Positions 36,214 through 45,123 of a stretch of DNA of 64,000 nucleotides are shown here, one piece after another. Position 1 is the first letter of the stretch. Each line of letters starts with the position of its first letter. The notes beneath the pieces are model-generated. The model was not told the DNA's origin. It ran no database searches and was given only the letters and a program-made list of their open reading frames with translations. Source of the stretch: Microbacterium sp. Root61 (GTDB lineage: Bacteria > Actinomycetota > Actinomycetes > Actinomycetales > Microbacteriaceae). The position numbers were made by a program, and so were the translations under genes. The stretch spans positions 2,983,713-3,047,712 of the forward strand of contig NZ_LMGU01000001.1 of NCBI RefSeq assembly GCF_001427525.1, written 5' to 3'.

Positions 36214-37101
36214 TCAGCTCGACAGGCCGAGGAGGCGGGCGGCGTTGTCGCGCATGATGCCCGGCATGACCTCGGGCTTCAGTGCTGTCTTGGCGGCATC
36301 CGCGATCCACCGATCGGGAGTGAGGAGCGGGAAGTCCGAGCCGAAGAGCACCCGTGTCTTCAGGTACGAGTTCGCGGCGCGCACGAGCGTCTCGGGGAAG
36401 TACTTGGGGCTCCAGCCGGACAGGTCGATCCACGTATTGTGCTTGTGGGTCGCGACGCTCAGGGCTTCGTCCTGCCACGGCACCGAGGGGTGGGCCATGA
36501 TGATCTGGAGGTCAGGGAAGTCCGCCGCCACGGGGTCGAGCAGGATCGGATTGGACAGGCCGAGGCGGAAACCGTACCCGCCGGGCATGCCGGCGCCGAT
36601 GCCCGTCTGTCCGGTGTGGAAGAGGGCGACCGCACCGAGTTCCTGGATCGCCCCGTACAGGGGGTAGTAGGCCTCGTTGCTGGGATCGAAGCCCTGGACG
36701 GTCGGATGGAACTTGAACCCTCGTACGCCGTGCTCCTCCACCAGCCGTCGTGCCTGCTCGGGGGCCGCTGCGCCGGAGAGCGGGTCGACCGAGCCGAACG
36801 GGATGAGCACGTCGTTGTTGCGAGCGGCCCCCTCGGCGATCTCCGCGCTGGAGATCGCCGGGTGGCCGAGCCGCGTGGTGGCGTCCACCGTGAAGACCAC
36901 GGCCGCCATCGAGCGTTCGCGATAGTACGCCGCGACACTGTCGAGGTCGGGACGGGGGGCATCGGCGCTGAAGTACTTCGATGCGGCCTCGACGAGGTCG
37001 GCGGGCAGCGACGCGTGGCCGTGCGCATCGACCTCGATGTGCACGTGCATGTCGATGGCAGTCAGCGCGGACACATCGATCGCGGGTTCGTAGCGGGTCA
37101 T
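36214..37101 (-). CDS. Amidohydrolase-2 family hydrolase/lyase
   Basis: A 295-residue metal-dependent TIM barrel. The metal ligands of the ACMSD-like family are visible: DMHVHIE near residue 18, FKFHPTVQGF near 128, IMAHPSVPW near 205 and the late aspartate in LFGSDFPLLTP near 255. The start is ATG at 37101. Clusters for p-hydroxycinnamate breakdown in Rhodococcus (cou genes, recalled) also contain an amidohydrolase, proposed to split the beta-keto aryl-CoA in place of a thiolase. No thiolase is present here, so the same role is plausible but unproven. Confidence 0.82.
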   Translation of the reverse strand: MTRYEPAIDVSALTAIDMHVHIEVDAHGHASLPADLVEAASKYFSADAPRPDLDSVAAYYRERSMAAVVFTVDATTRLGHPAISSAEIAEGAARNNDVLIPFGSVDPLSGAAAPEQARRLVEEHGVRGFKFHPTVQGFDPSNEAYYPLYGAIQELGAVALFHTGQTGIGAGMPGGYGFRLGLSNPILLDPVAADFPDLQIIMAHPSVPWQDEALSVATHKHNTWIDLSGWSPKYFPETLVRAANSYLKTRVLFGSDFPLLTPDRWIADAAKTALKPEVMPGIMRDNAARLLGLSS

Positions 37102-37129
37102 GGTCGGTCCGTTCGTCAGCGAGTGGACG

Positions 37130-38077
37130 CTACGCGGTGGGCGCGGGGCGCTGCAGGTCTTCGGGCAGCGGAGGGAAGCTCTCGCCGACGGACTGCAGCG
37201 AGCTGCCGACGCTGGCCGGGAACTCGGCCTCGAGGGCTTCGTAGGACCAGCCGCCGTCGTGGTATTCGGTGACGACGGCTTCGGGGTGCGACCAGAGCTG
37301 CAGGCGGTCGCCGCCCACGCCGATGGCCTGACCGGTGACGTCGGCTGCGGCATCCGAGGCAAGGTAGGCGATGACGCCGGCGACGTCGTCGGACGTGCCG
37401 AAGCCGAGGTCGTGGCGGAAGAACGCCGGCATCGGCTCACCCTGCGCGTCCGCTTCGACGGCGGCGGCGAAGTAGGGGACCGTGGCAGTCATCGCGGTCG
37501 CGGCGACCGGGATGACCGCGTTCGCGGTGATGCCGGCGCGCTTGAGCTCGAGCGCCCAGGTGCGCACCATGCCGACGATGCCGGCCTTGGCGGCGGCGTA
37601 GTTGGTCTGGCCGAAGTTGCCGCGCTGCCCGGTCGGGGAGCCGATCGTGATGATGCGGCCGCCCTCACCCTGCTCGCGCATGTGCAGCACTGCTTCGCGC
37701 ACGCACGTGAAGGTGCCCCGCAGGTGCACGTTGATGACGGTGTCGAAGTCGTCGTCGCTCATCTTCCACAGGACGGTGTCGCGCAGCACGCCGGCGTTGG
37801 TGACGAGGATGTCGAGGCGTCCGAACGTGTCGACGGCTGCGGCCACGAGCTGCTTCGCCGTGTCGGTCGGGCCGACCGGAGCGACCACGGCGACGGCCTT
37901 GCCGCCGGCGGACTCGATCGTCGCGACCGCGTCGGCCGCGGTCTGCGCGTCGACGTCGTTGATGACGACGGATGCTCCCTGCCGTGCCAGCTCGGCGGCG
38001 TAGGCCAGACCCAGGCCGCGGCCCGATCCGGTGACGATGGCGACCTTGCCGGCCAGCGGGGTCTCGGTGTTGGTCAT
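37130..38077 (-). CDS. SDR-family 3-hydroxyacyl-CoA dehydrogenase-like protein
   Basis: A 315-residue SDR. The cofactor loop is GSGRGLGLAYA near residue 17, NAGVLRD lies near 97, a serine in TIGSPTGQRGNFGQ near 148 and the YAAAK pair near 162. This resembles the MFE-2-type hydroxyacyl-CoA dehydrogenase domain, longer than a minimal SDR because of a C-terminal tail. With the MaoC hydratase it would oxidise the beta-hydroxy aryl-CoA to the beta-keto form. It is the first gene of the minus-strand side-chain operon and is divergent from the MarR gene at 38183. Confidence 0.86.
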   Translation of the reverse strand: MTNTETPLAGKVAIVTGSGRGLGLAYAAELARQGASVVINDVDAQTAADAVATIESAGGKAVAVVAPVGPTDTAKQLVAAAVDTFGRLDILVTNAGVLRDTVLWKMSDDDFDTVINVHLRGTFTCVREAVLHMREQGEGGRIITIGSPTGQRGNFGQTNYAAAKAGIVGMVRTWALELKRAGITANAVIPVAATAMTATVPYFAAAVEADAQGEPMPAFFRHDLGFGTSDDVAGVIAYLASDAAADVTGQAIGVGGDRLQLWSHPEAVVTEYHDGGWSYEALEAEFPASVGSSLQSVGESFPPLPEDLQRPAPTA

Positions 38078-38130
38078 GGGAACTCCTTCGTTGCAGGCTC
38101 ACGGATCGTCCTTCCCCCATTGAAGTGAAT

Positions 38131-38151
38131 ATCGTTGAAGAAGTCAACTAT
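38131..38151. promoter_or_regulatory. Inverted repeat in the divergent SDR/MarR promoter region
   Basis: ATCGTTGA (38131-38138) and TCAACTAT (38144-38151) are inverted with one mismatch around AGAAG. TGCTATGAT at 38168-38176 looks like an extended -10 of the MarR promoter. The repeat lies just upstream of it, so the MarR protein could control both the side-chain operon and itself. Confidence 0.5.
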
Positions 38152-38182
38152 TGAAAACGAGAGGTTTTGCTATGATCGGCCC

Positions 38183-38653
38183 ATGGTGAAGCAGCGGGAT
38201 GACTCACCCGTGGAAGCGGGCGACGCGATGCGTGAGTCTCCCCTCGCGGACGATCTCAGCTTCCTGCTCGCGCGTGCGAACGCGTTGTCGTTGGCCGCGG
38301 GCAACGCGGCGCTCGCCGAGCACGGCCTGCGGGCACGCTCGTACTCGGTGCTGGCACTCGCTGCGGGCGACTTCCGGCCTTCGCAGCGGGATCTCGCGGA
38401 GTATCTGCGGCTCGACCCGAGTCAGGTCGTCGCGCTCGTGGACGGCCTGCAGACCAGGGGGCTCGTGCGGCGCGAACCCGATCCGACCGACCGCCGGGCA
38501 AACGTCGTGGTCGCAACCGACGAGGGCCGCGAGATCTACCGGCGCGCGAGTGTGTCGGCCCGCGACGCCGAGCAGCGACTGCACCGCGGTCTCACCTCGG
38601 AGGCGCGCGAGGAGCTCGGCGCACTGCTGAGGGCGCTCGCGTTCCCGGCCTGA
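38183..38653 (+). CDS. MarR-family regulator of the side-chain degradation operon
   Basis: A 156-residue winged-helix protein. The recognition region is PSQRDLAEYLRLDPSQVVALVDGLQTRGLVRREPDPTDRR-like within residues 65-105, with the typical DxRxxxV wing. The start is ATG at 38183 because the upstream in-frame codons run through the promoter repeat. It is divergent from the SDR gene and probably acts like CouR/PhdR, which sense hydroxycinnamoyl-CoA or the free acid (recalled family examples). Confidence 0.85.
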   Translation: MVKQRDDSPVEAGDAMRESPLADDLSFLLARANALSLAAGNAALAEHGLRARSYSVLALAAGDFRPSQRDLAEYLRLDPSQVVALVDGLQTRGLVRREPDPTDRRANVVVATDEGREIYRRASVSARDAEQRLHRGLTSEAREELGALLRALAFPA

Positions 38654-38762
38654 TCGCGCTCGACGTGCGCACGCTCGACACGAGCGGCGCCGGACGCCGG
38701 CGAGATCGACACGCTCTCCACCGCGCTGCGGACCCTGGCGAGCGCGCCCGACGCCGACTGGT

Positions 38763-38780
38763 CGGCGCCGGCCGGCGCCG
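38763..38780. terminator. GC-rich palindrome between convergent genes
   Basis: CGGCGCCGGCCGGCGCCG is an 18-bp perfect palindrome immediately beyond the stop codon of the minus-strand monooxygenase and 109 bp past the MarR stop. It could end transcription from both sides. No T-run is present. Confidence 0.4.
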
Positions 38781-40706
38781 TCAGCGGGCGGAGCTGTTCG
38801 CCGCTGCGGTGGTGCCTACCGGGAGCATGAACCGGCCGAGGAAGTCGGTGAGCTCTTCGATGCCGTCCAGCGGCAGCACGTGCGCCACGTACTGATCCGG
38901 ACGCACCAGGACGAGGCATCCGCTCTCGCGATCGACGCCACGTGCGTCGAAGATGTCCACGCCGGCGTTCGCGGTGAACGCCTTCTCGTAGTCGGCGAGA
39001 CCGTAGCGGCCCTTGTGCGGCCGCAGGATCTCGGGCAACGCCGTCGGCTCGACGCTGGTGTGCGGCTGCTGCAGGATGCCGCGGACGTCCAGGACGGCGT
39101 CCAGGTCGGCCCCGGCGGGCGTGAACCGTGCGATCGGCGAGTCCGGCCCCTCGGCGAGGGCCGCGCAGAACGCACGTAGGCGCGACTGCGGGTCATCGAT
39201 CGATCGGCGGTCCGCGAACGCGTACAGCCGCCAGCGGCCGTCGGCCTGGGCGACGTGCCCCAGCTCCATCTGCTTGGCGTCTGCGAGGCGCATCACCTGC
39301 GCGGAGTGGAAGCGCTCGCCGATCGGGAACCCCGCGGCCAGATGCTGCGAGGCGCCCCCGCCGGTGAGCAGGCTCGGCTGGTACTGCGTGGCCATGCCGG
39401 CCGTGTAGCGCCCCTGCTTCTGGAAGTGGTTCTGGAGCGCGTCGGGGTCTACGCCCTCGCCGGTCATCGTGTCCAGCGGCTTGGCGCTCATCATGGCCGC
39501 CCACTCCTTGTCGAAGCGGATGAGGTCGCCCGCGACCGACTGGCGCTCCGCCGAGTACGTGTGCAGCAGCGCCGGGGCGCTGCGCCCCTCGAGCACCGCG
39601 GCGAGCTTCCAGCCCAGGTTGAACGCATCCTGCATCGAGACGTTCATGCCCTGCCCGGCCTTGGGGCTGTGGGTGTGGCAGGCGTCGCCGGCGATGAAGA
39701 CGTGCGGAAGCCGCGTCTCGATCTCGTCCTCGGGGACGTCGTCGAACTTGTCGGTGAGGCGCTGTCCGATCTCGTAGATCGACCACCACACGATCTCCTG
39801 CACGTCGAAGCGGTGCGGATGCAGGATGCGCTGCGCGGCGGCGATGACGTCGTCGGATGTGAGGGCGCGCTCGGCCACCCGCTCGCCGGGCTGGAGTTCG
39901 TCCATCTCGATGTAGAGGCGCACCATGTAACCGCCCTCGCGCGGGATGATGATCATGTTGCCGACCTCGGCGGACTGGATGACCGACTTGAAGCGGATGT
40001 CGGGGTAGTCCGTGACGGCGAGGACGTCCATGACGCCCCACGCCTGGTTGGCGGAGTCGCCCTTGAGCTCGCGCCCGATCGAGCGGCGGACCGCGCTGCG
40101 CGCGCCGTCGCAGCCGACGACGTACTTCGCGCGGACATCGCGCGATGTGCCGTCCGCGGCCTGCATCGTCACCGTCACCGGGTGCGAGCCGGTGTCCGCG
40201 ACCTGCACGTCGGTGACGTCGAGGCCGTAGTCGGGCTCGAGGTGGCTCGCGGAGTCACGCATCGAATCGAGCAGGAAGTCCTGCACGCGGGCCTGGTTGA
40301 GGATGACGTGCGGGAACTCCGACAGCCCGTCCTCGACATCCTGGATGCGACCGCTGCGCGTGATGCTGCTGCGGTCCTGCGCGTCGGGACGCCAGAACAC
40401 GGTCTCGTTGACCCAGTACGACTCGCGCAGCAGGCGCGCGCTGAAGCCGAAGGCGTCGAACATCTCGACACTGCGGCACGCGAGGCCGTCGGCCTGGCCC
40501 ATCTGGAGTGCGCCGTCGCGGCGCTCCACGACGCGGGTGCGGATGTCGGGGAAGGCGGCCAGCTGGGCGGCGAGCACGAGTCCGGCGGGTCCCGTGCCGA
40601 CGATGAGCACGTCGACCTCGTCGGGAAGGCCGGTGTCGGCCTGTGTCGGGTCGACCGGGTGCTTCTCGGGGTCTCCAGGGCGGAACCCGTTCAGGTACGA
40701 CTGCAT
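38781..40706 (-). CDS. mobA: 3-hydroxybenzoate 4-monooxygenase
   Basis: A 641-residue flavoprotein, matching the roughly 640-residue MobA type. FAD motifs are DVLIVGTGPAGLVLAAQL near residue 33, CDGARSAVRRS near 200 and FIAGDACHTHSPKAGQGMN near 335; a thioredoxin-like C-terminal domain follows, as in phenol hydroxylases. It hydroxylates 3-hydroxybenzoate to protocatechuate with NADPH and O2. The start is ATG at 40706 after AGGAGAGGAC. Its leader holds a TATAAT -10 (40761-40756, minus). The product feeds pcaHG at 59.4 kb. A phenol-type substrate cannot be fully excluded. Confidence 0.82.
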   Translation of the reverse strand: MQSYLNGFRPGDPEKHPVDPTQADTGLPDEVDVLIVGTGPAGLVLAAQLAAFPDIRTRVVERRDGALQMGQADGLACRSVEMFDAFGFSARLLRESYWVNETVFWRPDAQDRSSITRSGRIQDVEDGLSEFPHVILNQARVQDFLLDSMRDSASHLEPDYGLDVTDVQVADTGSHPVTVTMQAADGTSRDVRAKYVVGCDGARSAVRRSIGRELKGDSANQAWGVMDVLAVTDYPDIRFKSVIQSAEVGNMIIIPREGGYMVRLYIEMDELQPGERVAERALTSDDVIAAAQRILHPHRFDVQEIVWWSIYEIGQRLTDKFDDVPEDEIETRLPHVFIAGDACHTHSPKAGQGMNVSMQDAFNLGWKLAAVLEGRSAPALLHTYSAERQSVAGDLIRFDKEWAAMMSAKPLDTMTGEGVDPDALQNHFQKQGRYTAGMATQYQPSLLTGGGASQHLAAGFPIGERFHSAQVMRLADAKQMELGHVAQADGRWRLYAFADRRSIDDPQSRLRAFCAALAEGPDSPIARFTPAGADLDAVLDVRGILQQPHTSVEPTALPEILRPHKGRYGLADYEKAFTANAGVDIFDARGVDRESGCLVLVRPDQYVAHVLPLDGIEELTDFLGRFMLPVGTTAAANSSAR

Positions 40707-40755
40707 CGGCGTCCTCTCCTTCGTGCATCTCCGCGCATTAATACGTGTACGGACG

Positions 40756-40761
40756 ATTATA
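40756..40761 (-). promoter_or_regulatory. Candidate -10 element of mobA
   Basis: Read on the minus strand this is TATAAT, 50 bp upstream of the mobA start codon. No convincing -35 is visible, which fits an activator- or repressor-controlled promoter. CGTACACGTATTAAT just downstream may hold an operator. Confidence 0.4.
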
Positions 40762-40823
40762 GCCTCACGTGTGCCGAGACCGCCAGGAGCGGATGCCGCG
40801 AGCTCACTCGCGGGACGACCATG

Positions 40824-41741
40824 TCAGTCGGCGGAGGGGATCGCGACCTGCGTGAGGGCGGTGAGGAACACCGCGCGTCGGGAAGCGGGAAGGGGCTCGA
40901 GCACCCGCTGCTGCACCGCTTCCACCCGCGGTGCGTACGCGGTCGCCGCGCGCTGGGCGTCGTCGGTGAGGGAGAGCACGCTCCGGCGGCGGTCGGCCGG
41001 GTCGCGATGGCTCAGCAGCCACCCGCGCCGGGCCAGCCGATCGACGATGTCGGCCGCCGTCGACTTGTCGAGCGCGGCCAGGGCGCCGAGTTTCCGCTGG
41101 CTGATCTCGGGATGCCGCGCGAGCACGTACATCGTCGCGAACTGGGGACCGGTGAGCTCGTGGTCGAACTCTTCGGCGAACAGCGCGGTGTGCACCTGCT
41201 GCGCCCGTCGGACCAGGTGGCCGGGAATCCACAGCGGTGACGAGGATGCACCGTCCCCGTTCGGATCGTCGTCGCTGACGGTGTCCAGGCGCGCGATCAC
41301 CGCGAGGTCCGCCACGAAACGATCTCGCTCGTCGCTCGGCAGCGGCGCGAGGAGACGGGACTGGACATGCTGCACCCGCGGGGTGAGGTCTTCCAGGGCC
41401 AGTGTCGCCGCCGGGGTGAGCGCGAGCACGTCGCGGCGCGCATCCCGGGGATCCCGATGGCGGGTGATCCAGGCCTTGCGCACGAGCCGGGCGACGACCT
41501 CCATCGTGCTCGACTTGTCCAGCGATGCCAGTTCGCCGGCACGACGTTGATCGATGCCGGGCCACGCGGCCACGGAGGCGAGCAGCGAGTACTGCGGGCT
41601 GGTCAGCTCCGAACCGAGCTCCTCCGCCCAGATGGCGTTGTGCACCTGCTGCGAACGCCGCAGCAGGTGGCCGCAGGCGGCTTCGAGTGCCGGATCCGCG
41701 CGCAGCGCCGCCGAAATATCGATGGCATCGGTGGATGGCAT
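40824..41741 (-). CDS. Tandem MarR-MarR fusion regulator
   Basis: A 305-residue protein with two complete MarR domains in one chain. Domain 1 (about 20-150) reads LLRRSQQVHNAIWAEELGSEL, TSPQYSLLASV and LDKSSTMEVVARLVRKAWI. Domain 2 (about 175-300) repeats LVRRAQQVHTALFAEEFDHEL, TGPQFATMYVL and LDKSTAADIVDRLARRGWL. A roughly 20-residue Asp/Gly/Ser-rich linker joins them. The start is ATG at 41741 after GGAGGT. It lies upstream of mobA on the same strand and is the obvious regulator candidate. MarR proteins normally dimerise from one-domain chains, so this is a built-in pseudo-dimer. Confidence 0.85.
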   Translation of the reverse strand: MPSTDAIDISAALRADPALEAACGHLLRRSQQVHNAIWAEELGSELTSPQYSLLASVAAWPGIDQRRAGELASLDKSSTMEVVARLVRKAWITRHRDPRDARRDVLALTPAATLALEDLTPRVQHVQSRLLAPLPSDERDRFVADLAVIARLDTVSDDDPNGDGASSSPLWIPGHLVRRAQQVHTALFAEEFDHELTGPQFATMYVLARHPEISQRKLGALAALDKSTAADIVDRLARRGWLLSHRDPADRRRSVLSLTDDAQRAATAYAPRVEAVQQRVLEPLPASRRAVFLTALTQVAIPSAD

Positions 41742-41821
41742 GCGACCTCCGCTCTGCTCGCCGCGTCGCCCAGGATACCCGCGCCGACCCGGAAAGGAGC
41801 GGGCGGATGGCCACGATCGGA

Positions 41822-42862
41822 TCACGACAGCGCGCCGGTCACCCACATCACGATCAGGGACGTGCCCATCACCAGGACCCACAGGATCGCGCCGAGCAGG
41901 AGCGGCCGCCATCCTGCGCGGCGGACCGCCCGGAGATCGGTGGAGAGGCCGATGCCGGCCAGTGCGGTCGCGATCAGGAAGACGCTCCCCTCGACCAGCA
42001 CGTCGCGTGCGCCGCCGGGCAGATCCACGAACGAGTTCGCGACCGCCACGACGAGGAACCCGACCAGGAACCACGGCACGAGCTTCACGACGCGCCCCGG
42101 TGTCAGGCGCTGAGGCGTGGCGCCTTTCCGTGCCTCGACCACGGCGAGCCCGACGCTGATGGGGACGATCATGAGGGTGCGCACGAGCTTCACGACCACC
42201 GCGAATCCCAGTGCCGCGGCGCCGTACATGCTCGCGACGGCCACGACCGAGCTCGTGTCGTTGACGGCTGTCCCGGCGAACAGGCCGAAGGCATGCGGGT
42301 CCATGTGCAGCAGATGGCCGATCGCCGGGAAGACCGCGATCGCGAGGATGTTGAACAGGAAGATCGTCGACACGGCGTACGAGACCTCGGCGCTGGCCGC
42401 GCCGATGACGGGCGCCACGGCGGCGATGGCGGACGCCCCGCAGATGCCGGTGCCCACCCCGATCAGGGTGCGCAGGCGCTCCGCGACGCCCAGCATCCGT
42501 CCGATCCCCCATGCCGCGAGCAGGCACACGGCGAGCGAGGAGAGCATCACCGGCAGAGATTCGAGGCCCACCTCCAAGATGCTCTGCAGCGAGAGCTGGA
42601 AGCCGAGCAGCACCACCGCGCACTGCAGCAGGAACCTGGCGGAGAAGGCGATGCCGGCGCCCAGGCGAGAAGCCGGACGCCGAACCACGGCGATGGTGAC
42701 CCCGATCACGACGGCGGGCAGCGCGGAGCCGACGACCGGGACGAGCCTGCCGATAATCGTGGCGACCGCCGCGATCGCCAGGCACAGTGCGGCGCCCGGC
42801 GTGACCTGGGTGACCCGGTGGACGAGGCGGGCGGAGAGCGTGGTGAGGGTCGCAGCGGGCAT
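41822..42862 (-). CDS. YeiH/UPF0324-family membrane protein (putative exporter)
   Basis: A 346-residue integral membrane protein with about ten hydrophobic segments. The family signature GVGTGICGASAIAAVAPVIGA is near residue 135 and FAGTAVNDTSSVVA near 195. YeiH-type proteins are described as putative sulphate or anion exporters; the true substrate is not established. The start is ATG at 42862. It is divergent from a LysR gene across 83 bp containing a TACAACT/AGTTGTA palindrome, the usual yeiE-yeiH-like arrangement. A link with aromatic metabolism is unclear. Confidence 0.83.
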   Translation of the reverse strand: MPAATLTTLSARLVHRVTQVTPGAALCLAIAAVATIIGRLVPVVGSALPAVVIGVTIAVVRRPASRLGAGIAFSARFLLQCAVVLLGFQLSLQSILEVGLESLPVMLSSLAVCLLAAWGIGRMLGVAERLRTLIGVGTGICGASAIAAVAPVIGAASAEVSYAVSTIFLFNILAIAVFPAIGHLLHMDPHAFGLFAGTAVNDTSSVVAVASMYGAAALGFAVVVKLVRTLMIVPISVGLAVVEARKGATPQRLTPGRVVKLVPWFLVGFLVVAVANSFVDLPGGARDVLVEGSVFLIATALAGIGLSTDLRAVRRAGWRPLLLGAILWVLVMGTSLIVMWVTGALS

Positions 42863-42918
42863 GCTTCCACGCTGTCAGCGGCGCTCCGGCGCGGGAACCC
42901 GGTCGCTGCCTGCAGGGG

Positions 42919-42935
42919 TACAACTGGCAGTTGTA
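42919..42935. promoter_or_regulatory. LysR-type operator between yeiH-like and lysR genes
   Basis: TACAACT-GGC-AGTTGTA is a perfect interrupted palindrome, 10 bp upstream of the LysR start codon and 57 bp from the YeiH start. It fits the T-N11-A LysR box and probable autoregulation. Confidence 0.65.
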
Positions 42936-42945
42936 TCCTGGATGG

Positions 42946-43878
42946 ATGGATTGGACGCCGCACGTCGCCGCGATGAAGGTGCTCGAGGCGGTCATCCGCA
43001 CCGGCAGCATCTCCGCCGCGGCGCGGGAGCTCGGCGTCAGTCAGCAGTCGGTCTCGGCGCGGGTGCGATCCTTCGAGCGACTGCTCGGGGTCGAGCTCAT
43101 CGTGCGCTCGCCCTCCGGGGTCGTTCCGACCTTCGACGGCGAAGCGGTGCTGTCGTGGGCCGCCGACGTGCTGGCGGCCGTCGACCGCTTCGGCACTGCC
43201 GCCGAGCTGCTGCGCGACTCGCCCGATCGGGTCCTGCGCGTCGCGGCAAGTCAGACGGTGGCGGCGCATCTGCTCCCCGGCTGGGTGATGGGCCTGCGGC
43301 GACAGCAGCTCGCCTCCGATCGCACGCCGGTGCAGACGCAGCTGCGCACGGGCAACAGTGCGCAGGTCGTCGAGCTGCTGCATGCCGGCGAGATCGACCT
43401 CGGCTTCATAGAGACGCCCGTGCTTCCGCAGGGACTCGGGCACTCCACGGTGGCTGTGGACCGCCTCATCCCCGTCGTCTCGCCCGTGCATCCGTGGGCG
43501 GGGCGCCGTGAGGTCGACATCGCCGAGCTCGCGGACACTCCGCTGGTGGCCCGCGAAGAAGGATCGGGCACCCGCGAGGCATGGGAGCGCGCCGTGCGGC
43601 TGATCCTCACCCGTGCTGCGGTCGAGCCGTGTCTCGTCCTCTCCAGCACCGCCGCCGTGCGCTCCGCGGTCGCCGAGGGCATCGCACCGGCGATGCTCAG
43701 CGAGCTCGCGGTGGCCGACGACATCCTTCTCGGGAGGATCCATCCGCTCGAGATCCAGGGGCACGCGATCACCCGGCCGCTCACCGCCCTGTGGCGCGGC
43801 GGGGCACGCGACCTGCTCGGCTCAGCCCGCGAGCTCGTGGACGCGGCCTCCCGCGCCAGTCGACGCGCCGCGGGCTAG
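42946..43878 (+). CDS. LysR-family transcriptional regulator
   Basis: A 310-residue LysR protein. The helix-turn-helix is seen in ISAAARELGVSQQSVSARVRSFERLLG near residues 24-50 and a periplasmic-binding-like effector domain follows. The start is ATG at 42946 (MDWTPHVAAM), as a TTG at 42931 lies inside the palindrome. With so short a leader it may be nearly leaderless. It probably activates the divergent YeiH-like gene. It ends five bases before the convergent MFS gene. Confidence 0.88.
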   Translation: MDWTPHVAAMKVLEAVIRTGSISAAARELGVSQQSVSARVRSFERLLGVELIVRSPSGVVPTFDGEAVLSWAADVLAAVDRFGTAAELLRDSPDRVLRVAASQTVAAHLLPGWVMGLRRQQLASDRTPVQTQLRTGNSAQVVELLHAGEIDLGFIETPVLPQGLGHSTVAVDRLIPVVSPVHPWAGRREVDIAELADTPLVAREEGSGTREAWERAVRLILTRAAVEPCLVLSSTAAVRSAVAEGIAPAMLSELAVADDILLGRIHPLEIQGHAITRPLTALWRGGARDLLGSARELVDAASRASRRAAG

Positions 43879-43883
43879 CCGCG

Positions 43884-45089
43884 TCAGCGCTCGAGGACGA
43901 AGCGGTCGCGCCCCACGAGCATGCCGACCACACCCTGCGCGATCAGCACCAGCAGCATGAGACCGAGGGAGAGGGCCCATCCGCCGGTGGCAGCGTGCAG
44001 CCAGCCGAACGCGACCGGGCCCATCGCGGCGATGATGTAACCGACCGACTGGGACATGCCCGACAGGGCGGCCGCGGTGTCGTGGTCGCGGGCGCGCTGG
44101 GCCATCAGCGTCAGCGACATTCCGAGGGATGCCCCGGACGTCGAGCCGATGCACGCGGCCCACAGCATGATCGCCTGCGGGGCGAGCATCAGGCCGAGGA
44201 CGCCGATGATCCCGACGATCGGGAGCAGCGCCGGAATGAACCGACGCGCGCGACCGCGCAGCAGGAACGGCAGGGTCAGGGAGCCCGCGATCGAGAACAG
44301 CTGGTAGAGCATGACGTCGAAGCCGGCGACGACCGGAGTGCGTCCGATCGACGTGGAGATCGTCGCGAGCCACGTGACGACCATGTAGAAGATCGTCGCC
44401 TGGAACGCCATGTACCCGGCCACCAGCCAGGCCGTGCGGTCGGTCCAGATGCCGGTGCGGGCGCGGCGGCCGGTCGTGGCTGCGGCGACCGGTGCGCGTT
44501 CGCCGCGGTGCGCCCAGAGCCATGCGCCGATCGCGAACGGCAGCAGTACGCCGCCGACCACGAGCAGGGCGAAGCGCCACCCCGCCGGGTCCTGCGGCCA
44601 CGACAGGTTCGAGATGGGTACGACGACGCCGGAGGCGATCGCGCCGAAGCCGCCCAGCAGAGCCGAGTACAGCGCGGTCATGCCGGCGACGTTGCCGGAG
44701 AAGTCGCGCTTGACCACGGCCGGCATGAGCACGTTGACGATGGCCAGCGCGATGCCCAGCAGGGCGGTGCCGATCCAGAGGCTGGCGACCGGGCCGGGCA
44801 GTGAGCGCACGACGGTGCCCACCGTGAGCAGCACGAGGGACCACAGCATGACCCGGGACATCCCGAACCGGCGGGTCAGATCGTGCGCGATCGGCGAGAA
44901 GAGCGCCCACGCCACCAGGGGGACGGAGGCGATCAGCCCGAGCGCACCCGTGGCCATGCCGGTGTCGGTGCCGATCTGGTCCAGCAACGGACCCACCGCC
45001 GTGATGGTCGGTCGCATGTTCGCGGCGACCAGGCATACGGCGACGAAAAGGAGCAGCCGCGACGGCCGCTCAGCCTTGCGGCCGTCCAT
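43884..45089 (-). CDS. MFS transporter, CynX/NimT type
   Basis: A 401-residue protein with 12 predicted hydrophobic segments. NMRPTITAVGPLLDQI near residue 24 is the hallmark of the CynX/NimT group of small-anion and nitroimidazole/cyanate carriers, which also includes aromatic-acid clusters. The start is ATG at 45089 after GGAGGACC; an upstream ATG is not preceded by a good site. It follows the extradiol dioxygenase on the same strand but is separated by two hairpins. A substrate such as a methoxylated benzoate or gallate is inferred from position. Confidence 0.82.
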   Translation of the reverse strand: MDGRKAERPSRLLLFVAVCLVAANMRPTITAVGPLLDQIGTDTGMATGALGLIASVPLVAWALFSPIAHDLTRRFGMSRVMLWSLVLLTVGTVVRSLPGPVASLWIGTALLGIALAIVNVLMPAVVKRDFSGNVAGMTALYSALLGGFGAIASGVVVPISNLSWPQDPAGWRFALLVVGGVLLPFAIGAWLWAHRGERAPVAAATTGRRARTGIWTDRTAWLVAGYMAFQATIFYMVVTWLATISTSIGRTPVVAGFDVMLYQLFSIAGSLTLPFLLRGRARRFIPALLPIVGIIGVLGLMLAPQAIMLWAACIGSTSGASLGMSLTLMAQRARDHDTAAALSGMSQSVGYIIAAMGPVAFGWLHAATGGWALSLGLMLLVLIAQGVVGMLVGRDRFVLER

Positions 45090-45123
45090 GGGTCCTCCAG
45101 TGTTCCGGCGCCGATACGACATC

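Noticed and set aside
34553..38077. The CoA operon as a feruloyl-CoA hydratase/lyase (Fcs-Ech) route to vanillin
   Set aside because: No crotonase-type Ech gene is present; MaoC hydratase, SDR and acyl-CoA dehydrogenase point to beta-oxidation-like chemistry.
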